A DNA stretch of 64,000 nucleotides, from assembly GCF_000764305.2 (NCBI RefSeq), contig NW_025943779.1, positions 62,001 through 126,000 on the forward strand, written 5' to 3'. Shown here piece after piece: positions 1 to 12,000 of this stretch (positions are counted from its first letter, which is position 1; the number at the start of each line of letters is the position of its first letter). A model generated the notes under the pieces. That model was not told where the DNA came from, ran no database searches, and saw only the letters and a list, made by a program, of their open reading frames with translations. The DNA is from Hyalella azteca (Eukaryota > Arthropoda > Malacostraca > Amphipoda > Hyalellidae). Made by a program: the position numbers and the translations under genes.

Positions 1-429
1 GTTTTTACGTGTATATTTTGTTATATAGATGATCCAACCGTCTTCGTGCGAGGTTATGGACCTGCGCTAAATGTGTGACAGATAACGCAGGTGCAATAAC
101 GCAGATAACGCTTGCACCTGCGCAGAGGCAGGTGCAAGCGGGGATGCGGGCGCCATAACACGTCTTCAGGAGTCATTATGATGTCGAGGCTTGTGTGTGG
201 TGTAGGGTGGTCATTACTGCGCTACTGTAGGTCTTATGTGAGATTTTAAGACTTGTTTATGTTATGTATCGGGAGTATATGTTCTAGATAAAAGAATTCG
301 AAAAATTAAATCTATGGATTGAACGTCTAAAACAACGTAAAAGCGACAGCGAATTAAATTCAGAATGTTTGACATGGACGAGTATTTTAAGCGGATGACA
401 TTAGGACTATGTATATCATGCAGAGCGGG

Positions 430-560
430 GCAGCGCTACTTGGAAATGTAGCGGCGCTATCGCTACCGCTACATGCATGCTCTAAATGTAGCGGGCGCTA
501 CCGCTACACCCACTAGATTGTAACGGGCGCTACCGGTACCGCTACAGTAAAATGTAGCGC
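430..560. repeat. Degenerate GTAGCG/CGCTAC palindromic array, left copy
   Basis: The motif ATGTAGCG(G)GCGCTACCGCTACA recurs several times with small changes. Each unit is nearly self-complementary, so each can fold into a small stem. The same motif set occurs at 1258-1410, so the two arrays bracket about 700 bases of different sequence. Confidence 0.75.
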
Positions 561-699
561 GCTACATTAGCCGCTACAATGGCCAAAATTATTGGAAATC
601 TCTAAATATTTATTGTTCTGATATTGGGATTTACTCATTAACATTTAATGATAATAAAACATTTTTAAAACATAAAGACTTTTTGGGCATATTCTTCTG

Positions 700-1240
700 T
701 TTTCAATGAATTTTACTTTATTTGGCTCCCCTGAACAATTTAAAAATTCAAAAAACGCCATCCTAAAAAAAGTATAACTCCAACAGTTTTTAAGCTATGG
801 CAAGGAGAGACATACCATTCGATTTGTAAAAACAATACCTAGCGACTCTAGATGCTTTTTTTTATATGTGCATGGTTTGACTTATATATGGGAGGGGGAG
901 GAAGGTGGGGCAGGGGGTAAAAATGTGAAAAAATGGAAAGAACGCCAAAAAAACGATGAGGAAAATAAAAAATCGGGGCTCTACAGTCGCTAGATATTGT
1001 TGTTACAAATCGAATGATATGTGTCTCGACATTGTAGCATTTGATTTGCAAAAGTTATAAACTTTTTTAGAGTACCCCTTATTTGCCGTTTTCTAATAAT
1101 TCCACGTTTTCCTTCATTTTTTAAATTTACATGAGCAAAAAGGTCTTAGATTTCTGTTTTACATATGTGTACCAAGTTTCAAAACGATCCGTCTGTAAAC
1201 AAAAAAGATTTGTTGGAGGGTAGCCGGTCCCCTTAAGTAA
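700..1240. mobile_element. Diverged copy of the 47583-48473 element
   Basis: Clear similarity to the element at 47.6-48.5 kb. Shared blocks include ACATACCATTCGAT, ATCGAATGATATGTGTCTC, GCCGTTTTCTAA and CATATGTGTACCAAGTTTCA followed by a GATCCGT block. The right end reads GGTCCCCTTAA, comparable with the CTCCCCTTAA end of the other copy. The left end is not clear. No transposase ORF is present, so it is a non-autonomous remnant. Confidence 0.65.
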
Positions 1241-1257
1241 AATCTAAAGGCTTTATC

Positions 1258-1410
1258 TGTAAATGTAGCGGTAGCGCTGTAGCGGCAAAACCTCGTATCG
1301 CTACTTAAACATATAGCGGGTGCTACCGCTACCGCTACATTGCCTTAAATGTAGAGCCGCTACCGCTATCGCTACTGAAAATGTAGCGGCCGCGGTAGCG
1401 CGCTACTGCC
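1258..1410. repeat. Degenerate GTAGCG/CGCTAC palindromic array, right copy
   Basis: Same family as 430-560. Together the two arrays flank the element at 700-1240, which suggests either that the element inserted into one array or that the arrays are part of a larger mobile unit. Confidence 0.75.
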
Positions 1411-2532
1411 CACCTCTGTGTATATGACAGTATAAATTTAATTCACTATTTCTACCTTTAGTTATACAGCATTGTAACTCATTAAAATATTATCGACTAT
1501 ATTCTGATACATCATGTAAACCGATTTAAATTTTTAAATAGTGAAAATCTTGCAACCAAATGACGGGCATTTGGTTGGATTAGAATAAGATTCTAATCCA
1601 AGCAAAACAACTTGCCTTGAACATAATGGTTGTTATCCACATTTTAACTAATTTAACCTTGTAAGCAATGAATGTTTACTTGATAAATTGAGCCAGCGCA
1701 TCGAAAAATTGAAAACTCTATCAGGCGTTTTCTGAGGCACCCAACTGATTCTTACACATTTTATGTAAATAATGAAAAGTAACATTTATCAGTTGCCGCA
1801 AGTATCAATTGCCGTAAGTACCAGGTGTCGTAAGTATCAGTTGTAAGTATCAGTTGTTACATTAGAATTTTTTAAAGCGTACGGGAGTTATAATCGCAAA
1901 CAGTCAGGACAAGGCGACGTTAAAGCAGCGCAACGTTAACATCAACATGACGTCAAAGAACACCTGGGCAGCGCGTGGTCGCTCTGACGTCATATGGAAA
2001 AAAACGTAGGAGGAAAATATTCGTTTAGGTTGGAACGATGACGTCACTGTTTTGAATCATAATTTTAAAAAGTAGCTGATTAGAAATCGATTGGCTGTTT
2101 TTTCATCCGATGTGAATAACGAAAATTTGTAGAAGGTAATTCAGTTGATCTGGCGCATCAAGTTTATTTTGTGGTAGACAAAGAAAAGTTTAGTATTTCT
2201 TTCAAGTTTAATTGAACATAGAAAATTTTATGTTACTGGTACTGTCACTTTGAGATGGAGCTTTTCGTTTTGCGTCATTTGCGCTTGTTTAGATGTTTGA
2301 ATTAGGCTGTGAAGACCAATCCAATTGTTCCCATTCATTCAATTGCTGCAACCCATTGTCATTCAATAAAGTAATTAGACAGAGTTTAATCGGTGTTGGC
2401 GATCTACATCAAAAAGTCTGACAGTTTTTCAACAGTATATTTGATTCCTACATTAAATGATCAAAAGATTAACATCAAATTATATTTTTGCTCCAGTTTC
2501 TACAAGTTGTGATTTTTCAACTGTAGGAAAGA

Positions 2533-3000
2533 ATGTTGCTGATATACTTGCTGTTCTTGATGTCCATTCGGCAATCAGCTGCCGACAATGATCAGCATTC
2601 TTCTTCACGCAACATCGGTCACGTGAATGCAAAAGAACCATTCGAACAAAATTCTCACGAGTTGTCGAGAAATTTGGGAGAAAGGAACCAATTTTCTAGA
2701 GAAAGCCTCGGGGTTTTACAAGAAAGCCTCGGGGTTTTACGAGAAAGCAATCGGAATCCACAGGAAGACAAAGAGATTTCACAAAAAATTGAGCCAAGTT
2801 TTATTGATGGACGAAATGTGGCTCAAAATGAAACCGCGAGAGAGACTCATGCCAAATCAAAATTTTGGATCCGAGGTAACAGCGACTTGGCGTTGCGGCT
2901 ACCGAGCTCAAAATCCGCGCAGGAAAAAGCCAAAGAATTTCTGTCAGCTGTGCACGAAGATCTCAACGAGGCAGCGACGACGAGCCATCCTGACCATCAG
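2533..3000 (+). CDS. ADAMTS exon 1: signal peptide and start of propeptide
   Basis: Starts MLLIYLLFLMSIRQSAADND: a hydrophobic core followed by a plausible cleavage after QSA. The rest is hydrophilic and Ser/Glu/Arg-rich, as expected for a poorly conserved prodomain. A 21-base in-frame duplication (2700-2741) gives the doubled peptide ESLGVLQ/ESLGVLR. The exon ends at CAG|GTAGAT in phase 0, matching exon 2. Its assignment to the ADAMTS gene rests on phase, position and the signal peptide, not on a domain match. Confidence 0.65.
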
Positions 3001-6000
3001 GTAGATGGAGCGAAAAAATAAACACGTCGCAGTTAAATCTTATAGATTTGCTTATATTTTATGCATATGTTCAAATAGATATATGCATTCAATTTTAATC
3101 ATCGTTTCAATAGAGAATTTTTGCTCATTAAATTTCATTTACGAGATTTGTTACTAAGTCTATTGAAATTTACGAGGCAGCAACGACGAGCCATCTCGAC
3201 CATCAGGAAGATATAAAAAAATACGCACGTCGCCGTTAAATCCTCTAGTTTTGCTTATATTTTAAATGTTAAAATAAATATATGCAGTAAATTTCAATCA
3301 TTTCAATGTGGAACTTTTGCTCGTTAAATTTCTTTCTTTTTGGCTTTCTTCTACGAGATTGGTTTCAAAGTCAATTGAAATTCACGAGGCAGCGACGATG
3401 AACCATCCTGACCATCAGTTAGTGATGGCGAGCTGCTAGAAAATAGGCCAATGAATCTTTATTTACAGACATCTTAAGTTATTTAATTATCGTAGATATC
3501 TTAGAAATGTGGAATGAAACTTCGCTTTCTTTCTCGATTTTAATAACGCATGCAATCCTCACCTGCCATCGAATTCTCTGATGTTAGCTCCAGTGATGAC
3601 AGTGGAGCTAACAAATTTATTTTCAATTTATTTATTTATTTCCAATTCAAATTTATTTCAAATTCTATTTCAAATTTATTCCCAATTCTAATTGTACTCT
3701 GTAATAACTGCCCTCGCATTTACCGTTCATTTTCAAAAAGTAATTTTTTGTCCCATCAGGGCTGGGAATCCGTCCATCTTGTGCTGCACAGCCCCAGGGA
3801 GAACTCCATCACCATATCCATGCGAGGGTGGTAAGTCATCAGTTTACGATAATTACATTACATTTACTTTATGATTTACAAATTATCACCCTAGGGTTTA
3901 TAAAGTGAATTGAATCACTTCTATTTATATGAATATATGAATATTGGAAGTCATGAGTTTTATTTATAGCCACAATACCTTTATCTTTGCAAGTGCACTC
4001 TGGCTAGACATGATAAATATTATCTTATCAGCACGCTGAAGCTGGACATGATAACCATTATCTTATCAGCACGCTGCTGCTGGACATGATAACCATTATC
4101 TTATCAGCACGCTGGTACTGGATATGATAAGATTATCTTATCAGCACGCTGGAGCTGGACATGATAACCAATCAGCACGCTGGTACTGGACATGATAACG
4201 ATTATCTTATCAGCACGCTGGAGCTGGACATGCATGACTCACGCGGCATCGTGGCCCCGGGGGCGCTGCTGTACCGGTCGCCTGACGCAGCACCGACGCC
4301 GCTGTACGTACGCGAGGCGTGCCACTACAGCCTGTACCTGCGGCGCGTCAGGATAGGCTCCATCTCCACCTGCCACCCGCTCGGGCCGGTCAGAGATTTG
4401 TTTTGATTTATTTTGAGTAACCATCTCCACCTGCCACCCGCTCGGACCGGTCAGAGATTTGTTTTGATTTATTTTGAGTAACCATCTCCACCTGCCACCC
4501 GCTCGGGCCGGTCAGGGATTTGTTTTGATTTATTTTGAGTAATCATCCCCACCTGCCACCCGCTCGGACCGGTCAGAGATTTGTTTTGATTTATTTTGAG
4601 TAATCATCTCCACCTGTCACCCGCTCGGGCCGGTCAGAGATTTGTTTTGATTTATTTTGATGATTTTTTTTGCTTGTTTAAATTGATTAATTGAATTTTT
4701 TCTCCGCCCTGTCGCGGATTAATTTGATTTTTTAATTAATTAATTTGATTTTTGTCTCCATCCTGTCGAGAAATCTATATCGTTAACATGAGAAACGAGG
4801 TGAGTTATTTTTTCTATACTTCGTTTTATTTCATTATGTGCATTGGAGATAACATTCAAAACAAACTTTATGTCATATTATCAAATTAAAGCAGGCAACG
4901 TCTTTTACATCTAAAAAGAGAAAAACATTTCAATTTTCAAATTATTCAACTTTGCTCCTTGTAGTGACTGTACACAATCTTCCGATTGTATTTAAACGTA
5001 TTTATCAATTTTAATCCTTTTTTGCGAACTTTTTCTTACATTTCACGTAAAAACTGTTTATAATGTGTTTTACGTGTGAACCCACCTCAATTTTGAAATG
5101 CTTCAATTTTTCACCTGTGACCAAACCGTCCATTATACATAATTTCATGTAGTAAGCTGCGATGATGACATGTCCTTAATTTTAGTCCTCAGGGTAACTC
5201 ATTACTTTTTGTCCCTAATTCTTACTTCGTCTATAGCTGTATCACGCAAACAATTAAAGAGGCTTGGGCCATGTAAAATGTCCATCAAGGTTCAAATTAT
5301 GAATTAACTATTCAATAATGAGCGTCAACCGGTCATGCAGAGCATATCACAACAATTATTCATATATATCTAATTAATGGTTATCTGCAAGTGGCTTTTG
5401 CAGTTCTAATCTGTTCATTATTTGAGATCTGTCTTTATGAGAATAACAGTGAAATGTATTGCTTTGTATCGTTAAATATGCATTTAATGTTTATTTACAA
5501 TTAAAATAAATGTACCGTCTATGATACATGTTCCGATTAAACAGCATGCTGTGCTAATCGTGGACGGTGAATTGATCGACGTCGTGCCCCGCCAAACGAT
5601 CGATCAACCGACTCCTGCGTCAGTAAATTTCTCCGGCTTTAACCGTTCTACTGAGCCCAGCGTAAGTCATCCGACCAGCGAAAACATTCAGCAGACAAAG
5701 AGCAGCACGGAAAACATATTGCAGGTTCAAGCAAAGAATGAATCAACCGATGACGGAGTGAATACCAAAGACCCTGGGACAAGTCGGGATTCCGAAAAGA
5801 TAATTATAGGAAGTTCAATTAGCAATGATGATTACGAAAAATCTGCACGACTGAACGTGGCTTGGACCAGCCATCTTGCTAAAAGCATCGGGCCTTCTAA
5901 AAGTAGGGGTTCACTCTAAATTTAAAATAAAAAATTGTTTAATCACTTATTTCGTACTCTTTCCTATTCTTACAAAGTGGTGAAATTTCAATTTTGAGTG

Positions 6001-9000
6001 GTGTTCTTAATTTGGTTCATTTATTTGAAGTATCTCATATTTTCAATGTATTAATTCCCGTTTGTTTTGATAGAAATTAATTTTCTTTGCAGCGACTTTA
6101 GAATTCACCGAAATCGCAAGTAAAAGTGACGAAACGGACAGGCCTGATTCTCAGCCCCATGATAATGGAGAGGTTAATAATTACTAATAAATTATTAGCG
6201 CAATAAGCAATAATTGATGATAAAACTGTTAATAATTGATTCAAATATCTCCAGTTATGGCACCCAGTCGTACATTATTTTTTTTAATCGTACAACACCA
6301 TTCATTGCCAAAATTATTTCAGTCGTTGAAATTATTATTATTCAATGTTTTTGCAAGTGTTCAAACAGTATAGCGTCTGATGTTAAAAAATATAATATTG
6401 TTTGAGAAATGTCCATGAGATATAATAATGTTTGAGAAGTAAAAAACCTTTCCTTTTGGGTTGAAAACCGACAATATTCAAGAGCAAACGGTCGAAAACA
6501 AGAGTGTTACGAAGAAAAAGATCTTCATCTCCACAGTCAAGAACTAATCGTATACTAAACACAATTGACGCCGAGGATGTAAACGTCAACACAACGTCAA
6601 CTGGTGATAAGTCGCGAAAAAACAAGCGATTCTTTTCGCCATATCATTCGCGGAAGCTAACACTTGAGTTAGCCCTCTTCCTGGACTCTGTGTTGCTCGA
6701 GAACCTTTTCTCTTTCTACACTGAAGACCAACTTGTCGACCTCATACTCAGTCTTATGAACAACGTGAGAGTCATGAACAATGTTTTCCAATGTTGCTTG
6801 AGGAACCAATGAAACTGATGCCTAGCATTTAAATGACTTTGATCGACTTGATATAGTATAGAATAAATTCTAATGTGTTCGCCTCTTCATAATATTAAAT
6901 TGCTTGTTAAATGCAATATAATGTGTAGATGTTTACGAATGAATGTAGAAAAGTTCATTGATTGCATTCAGTTGTTATTTGTTAGTGTATCTGAGTTGAA
7001 CGAAGGAAAAAGATTCCGAGGAAAGTTGAAAATACGCAGTAGACAAATTATATTTATACCTTTTCCGAGCTAATTGCTGCACAATTTTAAGTGTCAGAGC
7101 TACTTAACGCGCATCTTAAAATGTTTTTCAAAATGCAAGTTTTCAATTACTTTTCGAGGTTAAGAAGTATTCGGGAATGCCTCATTATTTTACTCAACTC
7201 TGCATTCATAACTTAAATGGCTAGACGCGTAAACATAAATAAATAGTTTTCATTTGTTTGCAATCTGGGGACTTTCATTGCACCCGTGAGCGTTTGGGGC
7301 AAATAAACAATTTCTGAAACTCGCTCTAATTATTTACGAAGAAAAAATCAGATATTTCCAATCCGATTCTCCGTAGCAAAAATCCAATTCTCCTCCGAAG
7401 AAAAAAAAATCTCTAACAATTCAGCTTGAAAGCATTAATTGTTTGCTTCATTAAGTGAAATTTCATGTACGTTGCAGGCGCAGGCGTTCTTCCACCAGCA
7501 GAGCCTGGGTCGGCCGCTGGACGTGTCCATCACGCAGCTCTACCTCCTCAGGACCCAGCCCATCGACCTGCCGACCCACGGCGGGGACAGACTTAAACTC
7601 CTCGAGTCTTTCTGCGCGTGAGTGATAAATACTATAAATTTTTTACTGACACAGAAAAAAAGACTGGCTACTCACAGCTGGGGATAGTACAAGATCTTGT
7701 TAATTAAAGCTAGATAAAGTACAAAGATGTGATTATTCATAGCTAGAGAGTAAATTCCAACGGTGATTATTAATAGCTAGAGAGTAAACTCCAATGATTA
7801 CTCACAGTTGAAGATACTATAAATGACAGGCTACTTTTAGATAGAAAAGGTTCAAAGACCGGCTTACCCGTAGGTGCAGTACAGAGCTCCAGAGACTAAA
7901 AGCTAGCTACTGTACAACGGTCTAATTTTTTGTGTTTTTTCACGTCCTTGAGTGGCAGGCGTCCGCTTGCTGTCATAACAATCAAATCGTTCGTCGACGT
8001 CTATCGTATTCTAAAATATTTTATAATTTAGCACCGGAAAACCTGTCCTTTTAAATGAGTGCTAATCATTCAGTGCAATTAACTTCACTCCTTTTAATGA
8101 GATGTCTACTCATGATTACAGGTATCAAAAAGCTCGAGCGCACACCAGTGATAACAGTCCGATGAACTGGGACCTCGCAGTCTACCTATCAGGGTGAGTC
8201 TGGGACCTCGCAGTCTATCTATCAGTGTGAGTCTGGGACCTCGCAGTCTACCTATCAGGGTAGGTGAGTCTGGGACCTCGCAGTCTACCTATACGGTGAG
8301 TCTGGGACCTCGCAGTCTACCTATACGGTGAGTCTGGGACCTCGCAGTCTACCTATACGGTGAGTCTGGGACCTCGCAGTCTACCTATCAGGGTGAGTCT
8401 GGGACCTCGCAGTCTATCTATCAGGGTGAGTCTGGGACCTCGCAGTCAACCTATCAAGGTGAGTCTGGGACTTCGCAGTCTACCTATACGGTGAGTCTGG
8501 GACCTCATCCTCGGGTGAGCTCCGTCTGAACTGGAATGTTACTCTGGCATTCATCTTTCAAGGAATGATACTCTGGATAAATTGGATTAATTATCAATGC
8601 TGCGATATTTTCGAGATATACTGTACAGCGTAGTTTCTTGAGACTTCAATTTCAACCCGACCACGAATTTTCTACTGTAGCGGTATCTCAAAATTATTCA
8701 TGGAAATTTGGGCACACAAAAAGTGACTTAAATTTTTTAAGATTTATATAGAATAAATCCTGTAATAAAGTTTGCGACATATTTAGTTTCTCAAGACGTG
8801 ATGTCCTTGCTGCCAGTTTCCCTGCAGCCAGCACGGTGAAAGTGTTCGTTACTGATTACCACACCGACGTTCACGATTATCAAAGTTTTCACTTTTCGTA
8901 AGAACAGCAAAAAAATGATCTAACTGGCGCTCTATGGAAATAAATAATTTTGCCATTATTTACAAATACTGTACGGTTTTCTTGTGTTAAATTGAAAAAA

Positions 9001-12000
9001 AGTGACACGTTGTTTTATTTCACGGGCCCGACCGGCCGCAGAAATAGCGGTCGGGTCGCTTTACGGCGTTAATCAAATAATGCATATTTTCATAGCATGG
9101 ACCTGATCACCCACATCGAGAAGGGCGGCATCAGTGACGTGACCATGGGGCTGACCTACACCGGTGGCATCTGTGACGTGACGCGGTCCTGCATCATCTC
9201 TGAGTTCTCAACCACCAACGCTTACGGCAGACCCTTCCCTTCAGCCGGGGCACTCACCTCCCTCATCCTTACGCATGAAATTGGACACAGGTACGCATTT
9301 ATCCACCACACAGGTACGCATTTATCCACCACACAGGTACGCATTTATCCACACACAGGTACGCATTTATCCACTACAGATGCGCTGCAGTAGAGCATTT
9401 AGTCCATGTATATAATTCACGTCACCATTTTCTTTTTTTTAGGGTCGTTAGAGCAAAGAAGTGCTCAGGCAGCGACATATCATGTGATCGTGTGATCTTC
9501 CTATACCAAGTCACGTTTTCATGTCTCTCGACTACCTCATAATTATGATAGTGAACACGAATTCTTTTCACCAACCATAACGCTTCTGAAAAAATTAACT
9601 TATTCCAAAATTTCAGCCTGGGCATGCGCCACGACGGGTCCAACAACAGCTGCACGAGTCAGAACTTCATCATGGCAGCGGGCAGGGGGCCCAGGGGCGG
9701 CACTACGTGGAGTCCATGCAGTCGCGAGTCTTTTGCCGCTCAAAAGTGAGGACATGAGAATATATGCGGGCAAATTCTATTAAGAAATGTTTATTCTAAA
9801 GTTATGCACTGATTAATTTTTCTTTTATCGAATGACAAGTCATTATTATGAGAGGAGTTTTCGCGAAGCTTGTCCTTATAAATAATATATCATATTATAT
9901 TATATTATACGATGTATTACCTGAACCATAAAACATTCATCATGTAATGCTCACATCGGGTGCCCAGCGGCCGCTGTCTGTGGGACTCGCCCAAAGCTTC
10001 AGTTTGGGACGACGCGGCTCGAGGCATCTTGCCCGGCCAGCGCTTCAACGCCGTGTCGCAGTGTCAGCTCTTCTTCCGCGACCGCGATGCTACCCTCACT
10101 TGGCCCTCAAATCTTATGGTTTGGCACTATATTTTATTTCAATTTTTATGTATACCACTTGTTTTGAACTATAGTCCAAAGTTCTTGTTCTCTCTTTATG
10201 GTTTGGCACTGCATTTTATTTCAATTTTGATGAATTAAACTCGTTTTGCTCTGTAATCCTAAGTGTTTGTTCTCACTTTCAACTCCACTTTTTAGATTGA
10301 CTCTCTTTTTGCGATTAAATCTTGAGGTATGGCAGTATGTTCAGACTATAAGCATTTCTTTAGGCTCATCAGCCTTTTGGTGTGACTTTTGGTAAAGGCA
10401 TCATACCTTTTTGGTCTTCCACCTGCAGGTATGATGCCTTTATAATAGCCCAACCATCGGTAAAAGATTTATCTGTTCTCTCAATCTCAATTAATTACAC
10501 TAAAATGCCCACTGCCATGAATTTACTGGTATTTGATAAAATCATTAGGCTCCATATAGAATATGTTAGAATACAAGTTATGAGCCTGATAATTTTTAAG
10601 CGAAAGTTCACACATGAGAAGACACATGGGAAGCAATATAAAGTACGAAGCTTATTTTTACAACACTTCTCTTTAACTTCACTTCTTGTTGTTTGTCTGT
10701 CTGCTACAAACATTATAATCGATATTTAGCACACTTCTGCCTCTCCAATCGATCTGAAATTTTGCACACTTGCGTAAAATAGGAGACAATGCATGTATCA
10801 ATTAATAGAATAAATAATTTTGAAAATAGTATTTCTTTAAATTTTAAAAATAAAATTTAAATTTACTTTTTTTTGTATATTTTATAATAAAATTAGAAAT
10901 TCATTGTACATGTGTAACATCGGAGACACTGGATTCTTCAGAAGAGTTGTCTTTAAAAAGTAATTTCAAACGCATACTCTTATATATACCTTCATTGGTT
11001 GGTTGCACCGCAGAAACTGTGCAACAGCGTACAGTGCAGCAGCCCTCACCGTCTCACCTCCTACCTCGCTGGTCCTGCTCTGGAAGGCACTTACTGCGGG
11101 GGTGCAAACGTGAGCTAGAAACTTTATTCATCAAGTTTAATTAGCTGAGATTCCTTAACTAGTTACTCACCTTTACGCGACAAACAAAATACAAGGATAA
11201 ATAAATATAAAAATATTTTTAAAAACCACGTTTTTCTGGTTTTTACAAAACTAAAAATAAGGAAATAAAACAATAAAAAAACTTTAAAAAACCACGTTTT
11301 CTTAACGGACAAAAAAGAAAAACATTTACTCATACATAACATTTAAGTTATGTAAAACGTTATGTAATGTTATGTAAGAGTAAATTTTTTTCTTTTTTGT
11401 ACGTTAAGAAAACGTGGTTTTTAAAAGTATTTTTTATTTGTTTTATTTCACTATTTTTAGTTTTGTAAAAACCAGAAAAACGTGGTTTTTAAAATATTTT
11501 TATATTTACTTACTTTCTACTTTTTAGTTAGCAATTTTAGCAATTCAAATCAATTTTCAGGGTTGGCAAGTGTGGATGTTCGAGAAATAACTCAACTCCA
11601 AACCGTAAACTTTTAGTGTTTTTTTTTTATTTAAAAAAAATTTTTTAATTATTATTTCTGATGATCTAATCTTGAATTGTTAGCAGCATAAACATGCATG
11701 CCAAATTTCAACTTACTAGGATGTTTAGAAGTGCTATAAATTAAGGTTTGAATTTTTGATGACAGACGGACACGAAACGAAGTCAAGAAAAACGTGGTAA
11801 AAAATCACAAAAGTTACTACATTAAAAACTTAATAGCAAAGAAAACTCCACAAAAATTCATAGTATCTTTAAAGTAGTGTGGTGGTTCATAGTTTCTTTA
11901 AAGATACTATGAATTTTTATGGAGTTTTCTTTGCTATTAAGTTTTTAGTGAATTTGCGATTCAAGCAAACGAGTGATATTAGTTACTATATTTTATCACT

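Larger units (their letters stand above)
1..2532. other. Repeat-rich 5' flank of the ADAMTS gene
   Basis: No coding exon was recognised. The stretch holds a short GC-rich inverted motif near 85-150 (GCAGGTGCAA against TTGCACCTGC), two palindromic GTAGCG/CGCTAC arrays (430-560 and 1258-1410) and between them a diverged relative of the element at 47583-48473. A short GTAAGTATCAGTTG-type tandem lies at 1795-1860. The last few hundred bases before 2533 are AT-rich and must hold the promoter and 5' UTR of the ADAMTS gene unless there is an upstream non-coding exon. I see no convincing TATA box. Confidence 0.6.

Noticed and set aside
2627..3004. 125-codon frame overlapping ADAMTS exon 1
   Set aside because: A shadow in another frame of the exon 1 reading frame, which has the signal peptide and the phase-matching donor.
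8165..8515. CRISPR-like appearance of regular repeats here and elsewhere
   Set aside because: Repeats are contiguous or nearly so with no unique spacers, there are no cas genes, and the genome is animal.
9097..9393. Continuation of the protease frame past HEIGH into RYAFIHHTGTHLST repeats
   Set aside because: The true frame leaves at the CAG|GTACGC donor and resumes with SLGMRHD at 9617. The repeats are the intron-side array.
11084..11190. Direct repeats at 11.1 and 12.1 kb as target-site duplication of one large transposon
   Set aside because: The repeats are about 110 bases and include exon sequence, far longer than any target-site duplication.
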